Assembly: GCF_023015805.1 (NCBI RefSeq)
Contig: NZ_JALKBA010000008.1
Coordinates: forward strand, 111,254 to 175,253
Source of the DNA: Cellulophaga sp. F20128
GTDB taxonomy: Bacteria > Bacteroidota > Bacteroidia > Flavobacteriales > Flavobacteriaceae
Direction of reading: 5' to 3'
Length of the DNA: 64,000 nt
Shown here: positions 18,113 through 26,651 of the stretch, in pieces
How the letters are laid out: each line of letters opens with the position of its first letter
How positions within the stretch are numbered: position 1 is the stretch's first letter
Program-made: the position numbers and the translations under genes
Notes under the pieces: model-generated
What the model was told of the DNA's origin: nothing
What the model saw: only the letters and a program-made list of their open reading frames with translations
Database searches by the model: none

Positions 18113-18751
18113 ATGGCAACAATTAGATTGGGTGATGAAGCCCCAAATTTTACGGCAGATAGTTCTATTGGAACAATAAATTTATACGATTACTTAGGGG
18201 ATAGTTGGGGAATACTTTTCTCACATCCTGCAGATTTTACACCAGTTTGTACTACAGAATTAGGAACTGCCGCTAAATTTAAAGATGAGTTTGACAAACG
18301 TAATGTAAAAATGATAGCACTGAGTGTTGACGGTGCGGAGTCTCATAGGGAATGGATCAAAGACATCAACGAGGTACAAAATACCACCGTTAATTTTCCG
18401 ATAATTGCAGATGAAAATAAAAAGGTATCTACCTTGTATGATATGATTCATCCAAACGCAGATAGTAACCTTACAGTTCGTTCTGTGTTTATTATTGGCA
18501 ATGACAAAAAGGTTAAATTAACACTAACATACCCTGCTTCTACAGGACGTAATTTCTACGAATTACTACGTGTTATTGATTCTTTACAACTAACAGCTTA
18601 CCATAAGGTAGCAACGCCTGCCAATTGGAAAAGTGGTGATGATGTAGTGGTTAGTCCTGCTATTGCCACTAGCGACGCCAAAAAAATATTTTCGAAAGGT
18701 GTTACTGAAATTAAGCCTTACTTAAGGATGACCCCTGACCCAACAGCCTAA
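18113..18751 (+). CDS. 1-Cys peroxiredoxin (Prx6 group)
   Basis: A 212-residue AhpC/TSA-fold peroxidase that reduces peroxides. The active-site motif PADFTPVC has the peroxidatic Cys at residue 46 and the conserved Thr at 43. No other cysteine exists in the protein, so it is a 1-Cys enzyme needing an external thiol or other reductant. The long C-terminal extension with LQLTAYHKVATPANWKSGDDVVV is typical of the Prx6 subgroup. It has its own -7 box and ends in a strong bidirectional terminator. Confidence 0.95.
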   Translation: MATIRLGDEAPNFTADSSIGTINLYDYLGDSWGILFSHPADFTPVCTTELGTAAKFKDEFDKRNVKMIALSVDGAESHREWIKDINEVQNTTVNFPIIADENKKVSTLYDMIHPNADSNLTVRSVFIIGNDKKVKLTLTYPASTGRNFYELLRVIDSLQLTAYHKVATPANWKSGDDVVVSPAIATSDAKKIFSKGVTEIKPYLRMTPDPTA

Positions 18752-18764
18752 GTACTACACTAAA

Positions 18765-18809
18765 ATATTGTATTGCTTTGGTTTCTACAATGCCAAAGCA
18801 ATACAATAT
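18765..18809. terminator. Bidirectional terminator between convergent genes
   Basis: A perfect 17-bp inverted repeat (ATATTGTATTGCTTTGG, 18765-18781; complement at 18793-18809) with an 11-nt loop. It lies 14 bp after the peroxiredoxin stop and ends exactly next to the stop of the convergent lectin gene. T-rich sequence lies on the + side (TATTTCTTTATT). Confidence 0.8.
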
Positions 18810-20777
18810 CTATTTCTTTATTCTATAGGTTATTTTTTTATTAGTAACCACTGTCTTCACTTTTACGGTTAAGATAGCCTGACTAGATACCACTACAGGA
18901 CAAGAGGAAGTAGTACTAGAAACCAAAACTCTATACCTATAATCGTTTTGTGCTGTAGTTGCAGCATTTACGGTAAGATCCTCTGTTTGTGTACCTGAAT
19001 AGGTTGCCCCATTGGTAATAGGACTAAAACTTAAACCGCCATTGGTACTCACTTGCCATTGAAAGCTATCTGCATTACTTGTTTCTACGGAAAACAAAGC
19101 GTTATCCCCATCAAAAACAGCGAGGTTTGTAGCTTGGGTATCTATTTCTGCCGCAGTATCAATAGTAGCTACAACTGCTGTTCTAGCACTTGCAGCACAT
19201 CCATTATTTTCTGCCGCTACATAAAAGGTCGTTGTTGTGGCAATAGTCGGGGTTGTAAAATTAGTCCCACTACCCAGTACAGATCCACCACTTGTAGTTG
19301 CGTACCATCTTAGCTCTCCAATTGAAGCAGATGCACCCAAGACTACGCTTCCGGCACCACATCTAGAGGCGGGTACAGTACTTGTTATAACAGGGCTGGG
19401 TTCTATAGTTATACTCGTGGTTGCAGATATATTAAGAACAGGATCGCCTGGCATACCACCGTATTCTACCACATATCCTTTGGGCTCATAATTACCAGAG
19501 CCACCTCCGTTTGGCAAATCATTCCAGGAACCATTTGAATTTACGTTGGGGTGAGAAATATGCGCATAATCTTCATTCCCTGAATTGTTAGGCTCATTAT
19601 TATTCCAAAAAGCATAGGTAAGTTCTGTGCCGGAAACTCCACCGCTCCAAAAGGAATCTCCTGCTTCTGGCCCTGACATCCATTTCCAATCTCCTTCATT
19701 TGCGGCATCACTAGCACCAATCCACCCTACACCTGTGGCTTGTGATCCTGAAAAATCAGCCTCCACCTGAGAGGTTAAGGTTGCCAAATAACCTTGTAAC
19801 CCAAAATATGTTCTTGAGCTGGCCGCTGTATGGGCATCTGTCCAACTTATGCCTACATCTGATACATATTCATAATAATGGTCTGTTGCCGGTAAATAAT
19901 TTGGGTCTCCTATTGTTATAGAAAAATCTTTGCTTCCAGACGGATTGGTTCCGCTGCTAGAATATTCTACTGCACTGATAGCTGCCTCAAAAGCGGTATA
20001 GGTAGCCGGCCCTGTTAAGGTTAATTTACCCTCAGAGGCACTCCAGTTAGCACTTATACTAGGGTGCGATCCTGTTAGGGTTAAAAGATCTTCTCCACTT
20101 ACATAACCCGATGAAATTTGAATTGAAACCTCCGAGGCGGTGGTATCATCAGAATCAGTAATGCTTATGGTCTCTACTACGGGTATAGCGCTTCCAGGGC
20201 AATAAGATTGGTCGCCAGTGGCCGTGATCATGGGTGGTGCATTGCTCACCATAACTACCGTCTCTATTTTTAAATTATCGACAAAAGCGTAACCCTTATT
20301 TTTCAATTTTTTTTCCCCATCGTTTATAAATCTTACAGTGGTATTGGTTCCAATATAAGCGCTAATATCTTGGCTAAAAAAACCAGAGGACTCTCCTGTA
20401 AGAACCCATAGGGTTGTATAAGAACTTCCGTTTGAAGATATTTGAATGGTGATCTCACGTTTATCGTCTAATTCTTCAGTTTCCCAATTAAAAGACAAGG
20501 TTGCCGAGGTTGCCGCCGATATATCTGCACTTCTTTTAATACTCGTATTTACCTCTGTTTTATTGAAGGTTAAACGATTATCCTCAATATAAATCTCACC
20601 ATCATCAGAATCACCATCATCATTGGTTTCTATCCAATTGGTAGACCAGTTCTCTGTGCCATTGTTCCTATCATAGCGGACCGAATTAAAATTATCGATA
20701 TAGGTATCTTGACCATAGGAAAATGCCATAATAAAAAATAAAAATAAAACTATTTTAGCAGTATTGGAGTTCATCAT
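18810..20777 (-). CDS. Secreted protein with C-type lectin domain and Ig-like repeats
   Basis: A 655-residue exported protein. The start at 20777 gives a clean signal peptide (KIVLFLFFIMAFSYGQ); a longer frame exists upstream but lacks this logic. After an N-terminal beta-sandwich region comes a cadherin-like/Ig-like part (DDTTASEVSIQISSG). The C-type lectin domain in the middle starts at HYYEYVSDVGISWTDAHTAA and has EPN (NNNEPNNSGNEDYAHI) and WND motifs for calcium and sugar binding. Further Ig-like domains follow. The last residues, VVTNKKITYRIKK, are a basic tail I recall from other Flavobacterial surface proteins. Probably it binds carbohydrate outside the cell. Confidence 0.82.
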   Translation of the reverse strand: MMNSNTAKIVLFLFFIMAFSYGQDTYIDNFNSVRYDRNNGTENWSTNWIETNDDGDSDDGEIYIEDNRLTFNKTEVNTSIKRSADISAATSATLSFNWETEELDDKREITIQISSNGSSYTTLWVLTGESSGFFSQDISAYIGTNTTVRFINDGEKKLKNKGYAFVDNLKIETVVMVSNAPPMITATGDQSYCPGSAIPVVETISITDSDDTTASEVSIQISSGYVSGEDLLTLTGSHPSISANWSASEGKLTLTGPATYTAFEAAISAVEYSSSGTNPSGSKDFSITIGDPNYLPATDHYYEYVSDVGISWTDAHTAASSRTYFGLQGYLATLTSQVEADFSGSQATGVGWIGASDAANEGDWKWMSGPEAGDSFWSGGVSGTELTYAFWNNNEPNNSGNEDYAHISHPNVNSNGSWNDLPNGGGSGNYEPKGYVVEYGGMPGDPVLNISATTSITIEPSPVITSTVPASRCGAGSVVLGASASIGELRWYATTSGGSVLGSGTNFTTPTIATTTTFYVAAENNGCAASARTAVVATIDTAAEIDTQATNLAVFDGDNALFSVETSNADSFQWQVSTNGGLSFSPITNGATYSGTQTEDLTVNAATTAQNDYRYRVLVSSTTSSCPVVVSSQAILTVKVKTVVTNKKITYRIKK

Positions 20778-21090
20778 AATATTCAGAATACTAACTTGTA
20801 AAAATATACAGCACAGTTGTAAAATTCTAATAATTGTTGTGTACGTCAAAAGAATAGCGGTGAAAACAAGAAATTGATAAAAAAGTAATGCAACTTTTTC
20901 AAAAATTGGATTGTGTACTAACCCACCAACCTTAGCAGTATCAAAATACCTAGCTTTAATTCGCTTTTTAGCCCGTTTAACAAAGGAATACTAACGCCAT
21001 AGATTTGGTTTTTATTTCCTACATTAGAGGAACAAAAAACCAAATCTATTCATAATCAATAGTTTAAAAACTAATATAAAAATCAAGGGT
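20778..21090. other. Intergenic region between divergent genes
   Basis: 313 bp between the lectin protein gene and the decarboxylase gene. The only clear structure is the inverted repeat at 20999-21049. No open frame of note was seen. Confidence 0.6.
20999..21049. repeat. Perfect 15-bp inverted repeat before the decarboxylase gene
   Basis: The arms ATAGATTTGGTTTTT (20999-21013) and its complement (21035-21049) flank a 21-nt loop with a smaller TTCCT/AGGAA stem. Each arm contains TAGATTTG, a match to the -7 consensus, one per strand. The element ends 41 bp before the ATG at 21091. It could be an operator, a paired promoter or an mRNA leader structure. Confidence 0.6.
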
Positions 21091-22587
21091 ATGTCTAATA
21101 TGAGGAAATCACCAATAGCAATGCATCAAGAGGAGTTTCGAAAAATTGGCTACCAATTAATTGATGAAATTTCTAATTTTATGGGTACCATAGCCCAAAG
21201 AGCTGTTACCCCTAATGACAGTCCAAAGGATTTGCAACACCTATTGGGCGACCATTCCTTCCCAGAAAATGGCAAATCTGCTAGCGACCTACTTTCGAAA
21301 ACAACCAATTTATTATTCAATCATTCCTTGCTTAACGGGCATCCTAAATTTTTAGGTTATATAACATCGTCGGCCGCTCCAATTGGAGGATTAGCCGATT
21401 TACTAGCGGCTTCTGTGAACCCAAATGTAGGCGCACACATTTTAAGTCCTATTGCTACTGAAATAGAAAAACAAACTGTACGCTGGTTATCCGAATTTAT
21501 TGGCCTCACCCCAGACTATGGCGGTATCCTAGTAAGTGGCGGTAATATGGCGAATTTTACAGCTTTCTTAGCCGCAAGAACAGCCAAAGCACCCAAGAGC
21601 ATTAAGGAAGATGGCATTCAAAATTCAACCCAAAAACTTACTGTTTACTGTTCTAAATCTACTCATACCTGGATAGAAAAAGCTACAGTATTATTTGGGC
21701 TAGGTACCAATTCTATTCGTTGGATACCAACGGATGCATCCAATAAAATGGATATCACAGTTTTAGAAGCTACCGTAAAGAAGGATATAGAAAACGCATG
21801 CATCCCGCTTATGGTAGTAGGTACTGCTGGCGACGTAAGTACTGGGGTTGTAGACAATTTAAAAGCGATATCTAGTATTTGCAAAACCTATAATTTATGG
21901 TTCCATATCGATGGCGCTTATGGGGCACCTGCCGCGATAATTCCAAAATTAAAACATATGTTTGACGGCCTTCACGAAGCAGATTCCATTGCCCTAGATC
22001 CTCACAAATGGTTGTATAGTCCGTTAGAAGCAGGATGTACCTTGGTAAAAAATCCCCAGTATTTAATAGACACCTATAGTTCACATCCAGAATATTATAA
22101 CTTTAGCACCAATGAAGGCGATATTGCACAAAACTTTTACGAGTATGGATTTCAAAATTCTCGTGGTTTTAGAGCATTAAAAGTATGGTTAGGCCTACAA
22201 CAGCTGGGTAGAAGTGGATATGAAAAATTAATTGGAGAAGATATTGAACTCTCTGAAATATTGTTTGAGATAGCTGACAAACACCCAGAATTAGAAGCAG
22301 TAACACAAAATTTAAGCATTACCACTTTTAGGTATGTGCCAATAACACATACTAAAAATAACACCTATCTCAATGCATTAAATGAAGAACTATTGAACAC
22401 CTTACAAACTGGGGGTGAAGTCTTTTTATCTAACGCCATCGTAAATGAACGCTATTGTTTAAGGGCTTGTGTTGTGAATTTTAGAACCTCTAAAAAGGAC
22501 ATTATGGAAATTGTTGAAATTGTAGTAAGAGTAGGAAAAAAAGTGCATCTAAAACAATCCCAAGTGGCCACCACCAAGAATTTATAA
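21091..22587 (+). CDS. PLP-dependent group II decarboxylase
   Basis: A 498-residue fold-type I PLP enzyme of the group II amino acid decarboxylase family (aromatic amino acid, glutamate, aspartate and diaminobutyrate decarboxylases). The PLP lysine is K306 in DPHKWLYSP, and D274 in HIDGAYG holds the pyridine nitrogen. GILVSGGNMANFTAFLAAR is the phosphate-binding region. The sequence resembles the aromatic-L-amino-acid branch, but substrate specificity is not decidable by eye. The ATG at 21091 follows the inverted repeat leader, and a DUF3500 gene follows 38 bp after the stop. Confidence 0.9.
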   Translation: MSNMRKSPIAMHQEEFRKIGYQLIDEISNFMGTIAQRAVTPNDSPKDLQHLLGDHSFPENGKSASDLLSKTTNLLFNHSLLNGHPKFLGYITSSAAPIGGLADLLAASVNPNVGAHILSPIATEIEKQTVRWLSEFIGLTPDYGGILVSGGNMANFTAFLAARTAKAPKSIKEDGIQNSTQKLTVYCSKSTHTWIEKATVLFGLGTNSIRWIPTDASNKMDITVLEATVKKDIENACIPLMVVGTAGDVSTGVVDNLKAISSICKTYNLWFHIDGAYGAPAAIIPKLKHMFDGLHEADSIALDPHKWLYSPLEAGCTLVKNPQYLIDTYSSHPEYYNFSTNEGDIAQNFYEYGFQNSRGFRALKVWLGLQQLGRSGYEKLIGEDIELSEILFEIADKHPELEAVTQNLSITTFRYVPITHTKNNTYLNALNEELLNTLQTGGEVFLSNAIVNERYCLRACVVNFRTSKKDIMEIVEIVVRVGKKVHLKQSQVATTKNL

Positions 22588-22625
22588 ATTCACTTTAGCC
22601 TAGCGCTACACTTAATTAAAACTTG

Positions 22626-23639
22626 ATGAAAAAAATAGTACTATTTATCACACTTATAATTTTGGGCTTTTTATATGCTTTTCTACCGGCAGAGAATGAT
22701 AAGGCCATTCAATTTATAAATTCCTTAGACAAGGAACAAAGAGCACAGGCCTTGTTTTCTATCGCGGATACCACAAAAAATACCTGGCATTTTATTCCGG
22801 GAGCAAGCTTCCCAAGGGCAGGTTTAAAACTCAGTGATTTAAATACCAAACAGAAAGAATTATTTTCAATATTACTCAAAGACAATCTTAGCGCAACGGG
22901 ATATGATAAAGCCATACGCATTATTGCATTAGAAAATGTACTTGTAGAAATGGGAGGCGACCCTACATACCGCAATCCCGAAATATACTTTATTGCATTT
23001 TATGGAGACCCTGAAAAAGATAGTGTATGGGCATGGTCTTTTGAAGGCCATCATCTGTCTTTAAATTTCTCAAATGTTGCCAATAAAATATCCATTGCCC
23101 CTAGGTTTATGGGCGCCAATCCTGGCACTGTTGAAATAGGGAAGCACAAAGGGGAACGCGTTTTAAAAGAAGAAGAAGATATTGCCTTGGAATTAATCCA
23201 ATCTTTTACTGACACCCAAAAAACAAAAGCCATATTTCAAGAAAAGGCCTTCCCAGAAATTGTAACTTCAAACGCCTCTGTTGTTAAACCATTACAAGAG
23301 GTTGGAATTGCTATAAGCGAATTAAATACCGCACAAAAGCGTCTTTTACAAGCCTTAATTGATGAATATCTATCCAGTATGCCTGTGCACTTAGCAAAGG
23401 AAAGAAGGGACAAGATAAAAAAAGAAAACTATGACGAAGTTAAATTTGGATGGGCTGGTTCTACAACTTTAAACAAGCCACATTATTACAGGGTTCAAGG
23501 AAAAGCGTTTCTGATTGAATTTGATAACACCCAAAACAATGCCAATCATATACACACCGTTTGGAGGGATTTTAACGGTGATTTTGGCCGAGATTTAATA
23601 CAAGAACACTACAAAAACTCCCATAAACACAACGATTAA
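22626..23639 (+). CDS. DUF3500 protein, exported
   Basis: A 337-residue protein with an N-terminal hydrophobic export signal (KIVLFITLIILGFLYAFLPA). The body matches the DUF3500 family: DKAIRIIALENVLVEMGG, YFIAFYGDPEKDSVWAWSFEGHHLSLNF and the C-terminal HYYRVQGKAFLIEFDNTQNNANHIHTVWRDF, with several conserved His and Trp. The family has no firm biochemical function; members often sit with genes for degradation of complex organic matter. I use the ATG at 22626 rather than the TTG just before it. It is likely co-transcribed with the decarboxylase and converges on the cytochrome cassette. Confidence 0.85.
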   Translation: MKKIVLFITLIILGFLYAFLPAENDKAIQFINSLDKEQRAQALFSIADTTKNTWHFIPGASFPRAGLKLSDLNTKQKELFSILLKDNLSATGYDKAIRIIALENVLVEMGGDPTYRNPEIYFIAFYGDPEKDSVWAWSFEGHHLSLNFSNVANKISIAPRFMGANPGTVEIGKHKGERVLKEEEDIALELIQSFTDTQKTKAIFQEKAFPEIVTSNASVVKPLQEVGIAISELNTAQKRLLQALIDEYLSSMPVHLAKERRDKIKKENYDEVKFGWAGSTTLNKPHYYRVQGKAFLIEFDNTQNNANHIHTVWRDFNGDFGRDLIQEHYKNSHKHND

Positions 23640-23711
23640 TGAGAACCTTTAAACGTTAATTTTGAAAATAAACAGGTTTGCGGTTACACCCAAGGAAAAA
23701 AGCTGCTATAC

Positions 23712-25163
23712 CTATTTTTCATCTTTAACTACAACTGTATCCTTTTCCTTTACTACAAAAAAGGTTTCTAAACTTGGATTTATACCCGCATCTACCCCAA
23801 TATTTTGATGCTCCTTTTTAAACGCATCCAAGGCTGTCGCTGTTATGCTCGTTTGTGCAACATACATTTTTTTTAAATTTTTAAAATTTTTAAAAACTAC
23901 TAAACTCTTATCGGTGATTTCTGTATCATAAGCTTTAATTATTTCTAGCTTTTTAAGGCCTTTTAAACTTTCTAAATGCTCGTCTGTAAATGGAGTTTTA
24001 TCTACTTCTAACCATTCTAAATTAACACATTTAGCGATAAAACTTACAGCCTGTTCTCCTAATGGAAGTGCACTAAGGTCTAGCTGCACAATATTTTTGG
24101 CGATAGGTTCTAAATCCATAAAAATAGAGTCGCTATAGGTGGGAGATTTAAATACAATGACATTTAAAGCCTTAGATTGGTTTGCAAATCTAGCAATGTT
24201 GACATAATTTGAATTTGATTTATTCACCACCTCATCATCAACCTCTGGTAAATTAGACCAATCTTTTTGAATTGTTGGTTGCTGAAGTTTACGCACAAGG
24301 CCAACCAGTGTTTCATCACTGTTTAAATGACTTAACTGTAGCGTATCATTAGCACCAAGTGCAATCCATCGTTCTAAAATTTGTATTTCACTTGTACTTA
24401 ATTGTGGTTTCCCTTCGGGCGGCATATGGTTTTCATCGTCTAAGGGAAGGTGTACTAATTTAAGTATCGTGCTATTCTTGTAATTCGTTTCGTCAATAAT
24501 TTCCCCATTCTCTCCTCCTTTTTTAATTTCCTTAAAATTGGTTAGCAACAACTCTCCTTTTTTCTTATTTCCATTATGGCATGAGATACATTTATCATCT
24601 AATATAGGCTGAACTATATGTGCATAAATTAAAGGGTTTTCAGGAATTATAAGCGATTTTTTTCCTATTGTTGGAAGGGCTAAAAAATCTTCTCCATGGG
24701 TAACCATGCCCCCATAATGGCCTGCAAAAAAGATAACAATACCTAATACAAGCTGCAACACTTTAATTAAGATTGTTCTTGCTAGATTTAAAGTAACCAA
24801 CAAATACCACAGAACGGCTAAAAATGCAACTGCTGATCCCAAACGTTGGTGCAAGATTAATAATTCTCCCTTTTCGGTGGCATCTACAGCCAACATAAAA
24901 CCACTTATTGCGGTTACTAAGGCCGATAATGTAGCTACAACCAACAATAATTTGGGAATTTTGTTATTCGTTAATCCCAAAAAAATGGCTACTAGCAGCA
25001 ATACAATAGGGAAATGAAGCACCAAAGGATGCCAACGGCCTAACCAAGCAATTAAGTTGGGCAGCTGAATGCTGGATTCAAAAATTAAACAAAAAATTAG
25101 AAATACGGTAAGTCCAAGAATAAGGTAGCCAACCCATGGTTTTATATTGGTATTATACTTCAT
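23712..25163 (-). CDS. Membrane c-type cytochrome with leucine-rich repeat tail
   Basis: A 483-residue protein with four to five membrane helices in the first 155 residues (starting near 12-30, with RWHPLVLHFPIVLLLVAI resembling a DUF2231-type unit). A planctomycete-type cytochrome domain follows, with heme motif C192-I-S-C195-H196 and the distal MPPEGKPQLSTSEIQILERW segment. The last 170 residues look like leucine-rich repeats (LEWLEVDKTPFTDEHLESLKGLKKLE). It is the last gene of the cassette, and its ATG overlaps the DUF1501 stop (TAATG). Probably a heme protein of the periplasmic face; substrate unknown. Confidence 0.85.
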   Translation of the reverse strand: MKYNTNIKPWVGYLILGLTVFLIFCLIFESSIQLPNLIAWLGRWHPLVLHFPIVLLLVAIFLGLTNNKIPKLLLVVATLSALVTAISGFMLAVDATEKGELLILHQRLGSAVAFLAVLWYLLVTLNLARTILIKVLQLVLGIVIFFAGHYGGMVTHGEDFLALPTIGKKSLIIPENPLIYAHIVQPILDDKCISCHNGNKKKGELLLTNFKEIKKGGENGEIIDETNYKNSTILKLVHLPLDDENHMPPEGKPQLSTSEIQILERWIALGANDTLQLSHLNSDETLVGLVRKLQQPTIQKDWSNLPEVDDEVVNKSNSNYVNIARFANQSKALNVIVFKSPTYSDSIFMDLEPIAKNIVQLDLSALPLGEQAVSFIAKCVNLEWLEVDKTPFTDEHLESLKGLKKLEIIKAYDTEITDKSLVVFKNFKNLKKMYVAQTSITATALDAFKKEHQNIGVDAGINPSLETFFVVKEKDTVVVKDEK

Positions 25164-26647
25164 TATGTCAATATATCTTTTACAACGTTGCCTGCAACAT
25201 CAGTTAACCTAAACCTTCGCCCTTGATATTTATAGGTAAGTTCCTCATGGTTTATTCCCATGGCATGCATTAGGGTAGCATGAAAATCATTTACATGCAC
25301 AGGGTTTTCCACAACATTATATCCAAATTCATCTGTTTTACCATAGGTGATACCCGGTTTTATACCGCCACCAGCCATCCAAATACTAAATGCTCTTGGG
25401 TGGTGGTCTCTACCATAATTTTTAAGGTCAAATTTACCTTGGCAATAATTGGTTCTTCCAAACTCCCCACCCCATACCACTAAAGTATCCTCGAGCATAC
25501 CTCGTTGTTTTAGGTCTAATATTAATGCTGCCGATGCCTGATCTACATCTTTTGCTTGTCCCGCCATTTCGTGAGGTAAACCGCCATGTTGATCCCACCC
25601 TTGGTGATACAATTGAATAAAACGCACACCACTCTCTGCCAATCTTCTCGCTTGCAATGCATTAGCAGCATAAGTACCTGGAACTTGACAATCTTCGCCA
25701 TATAATTTAATTATGGATTCAGGTTCTTTTTTTATATCCATCACATCAGGAACGGACATTTGCATACGATATGCCATTTCATATTGTGCAATTCTGGATT
25801 CTATTTCATCATCCCCAGTTTCTACATGATGTATTTTATTCAAGGAAGACACTTTATCTAATAAATGCCTTTTATCTGAACGCGATAATCCGTCTGGATC
25901 ATTTAAATATAAAACGGGGTCTTTCCCTGATCGCAATAATACCCCTTGGTGTTTGGAATCTAAAAATCCACTAGACCATAATTTCGAGTACAACCCTTGA
26001 CTATTTCCTTTCCCCCTTGATGTTAACACTACAAAAGAGGGCAAATTTTTATTTTCACTTCCCAAACCATAGCTCATCCAAGATCCCATACTAGGCCTTC
26101 CTGATTGTTGACTCCCAGTTTGAAAAAAAGTAATAGCAGGATCGTGGTTAATTGCTTCGGTATGCATGCTTTTTACAAAACAGAGTTCATCGGCCACCTT
26201 AGCTATATGTGGGAAAAAATCACTTACCCAAGCCCCGCTTTCACCATATTGGTTAAATTTAACTGCAGAAGGCATGAGCGGAAATTTGCTTTGACCCGAG
26301 GTCATTCCCGTTAAGCGCTGACCGTTGCGAATAGATTCTGGCAAGTCTTCCCCCTGCCGTTTATCTAAGGTTGGCTTATAATCAAAAGACTCTAATTGTG
26401 AAGGAGCGCCTGACTGAAACAAATAGATAATCCGTTTTGCTTTTGGAGCAAAATTTGGAATGCCTAGTTCTTGTCCTAACAGCTCATCTCCCTTTCCTTT
26501 GAGTAAATCAGGAATCAATAATGACCCCAGAGCCAATGACCCAATCCCGACACTTAATTGAGAAAAAAAGTGTCTTCTATTTACTTTTAATGGATTTTCA
26601 GAATCCGATGGTTTTCCTGTTTCCTCAGATTTTTTTTCTTTTTCCAT
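25163..26647 (-). CDS. DUF1501 protein with Tat signal
   Basis: A 494-residue protein of the DUF1501 family, related in fold to the alkaline phosphatase/sulfatase superfamily. A twin-arginine signal is visible (NRRHFFSQL, R24-R25, then a hydrophobic SVGIGSLALGSLLIP), so it is exported folded. Family motifs include IIYLFQSGAPSQLESFDYKP near the start, QLYHQGWDQHGGL in the middle and DTLVVWGGEFGRTNYCQG and GRDHHPRAFSIWMAGGGI near the end, giving Asp/His residues fit for metal binding. DUF1501 genes regularly pair with DUF1549/DUF1553 genes, as here, 4 bp downstream of the second one. The reaction is not established. Confidence 0.9.
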   Translation of the reverse strand: MEKEKKSEETGKPSDSENPLKVNRRHFFSQLSVGIGSLALGSLLIPDLLKGKGDELLGQELGIPNFAPKAKRIIYLFQSGAPSQLESFDYKPTLDKRQGEDLPESIRNGQRLTGMTSGQSKFPLMPSAVKFNQYGESGAWVSDFFPHIAKVADELCFVKSMHTEAINHDPAITFFQTGSQQSGRPSMGSWMSYGLGSENKNLPSFVVLTSRGKGNSQGLYSKLWSSGFLDSKHQGVLLRSGKDPVLYLNDPDGLSRSDKRHLLDKVSSLNKIHHVETGDDEIESRIAQYEMAYRMQMSVPDVMDIKKEPESIIKLYGEDCQVPGTYAANALQARRLAESGVRFIQLYHQGWDQHGGLPHEMAGQAKDVDQASAALILDLKQRGMLEDTLVVWGGEFGRTNYCQGKFDLKNYGRDHHPRAFSIWMAGGGIKPGITYGKTDEFGYNVVENPVHVNDFHATLMHAMGINHEELTYKYQGRRFRLTDVAGNVVKDILT

Positions 26648-26651
26648 GCTA

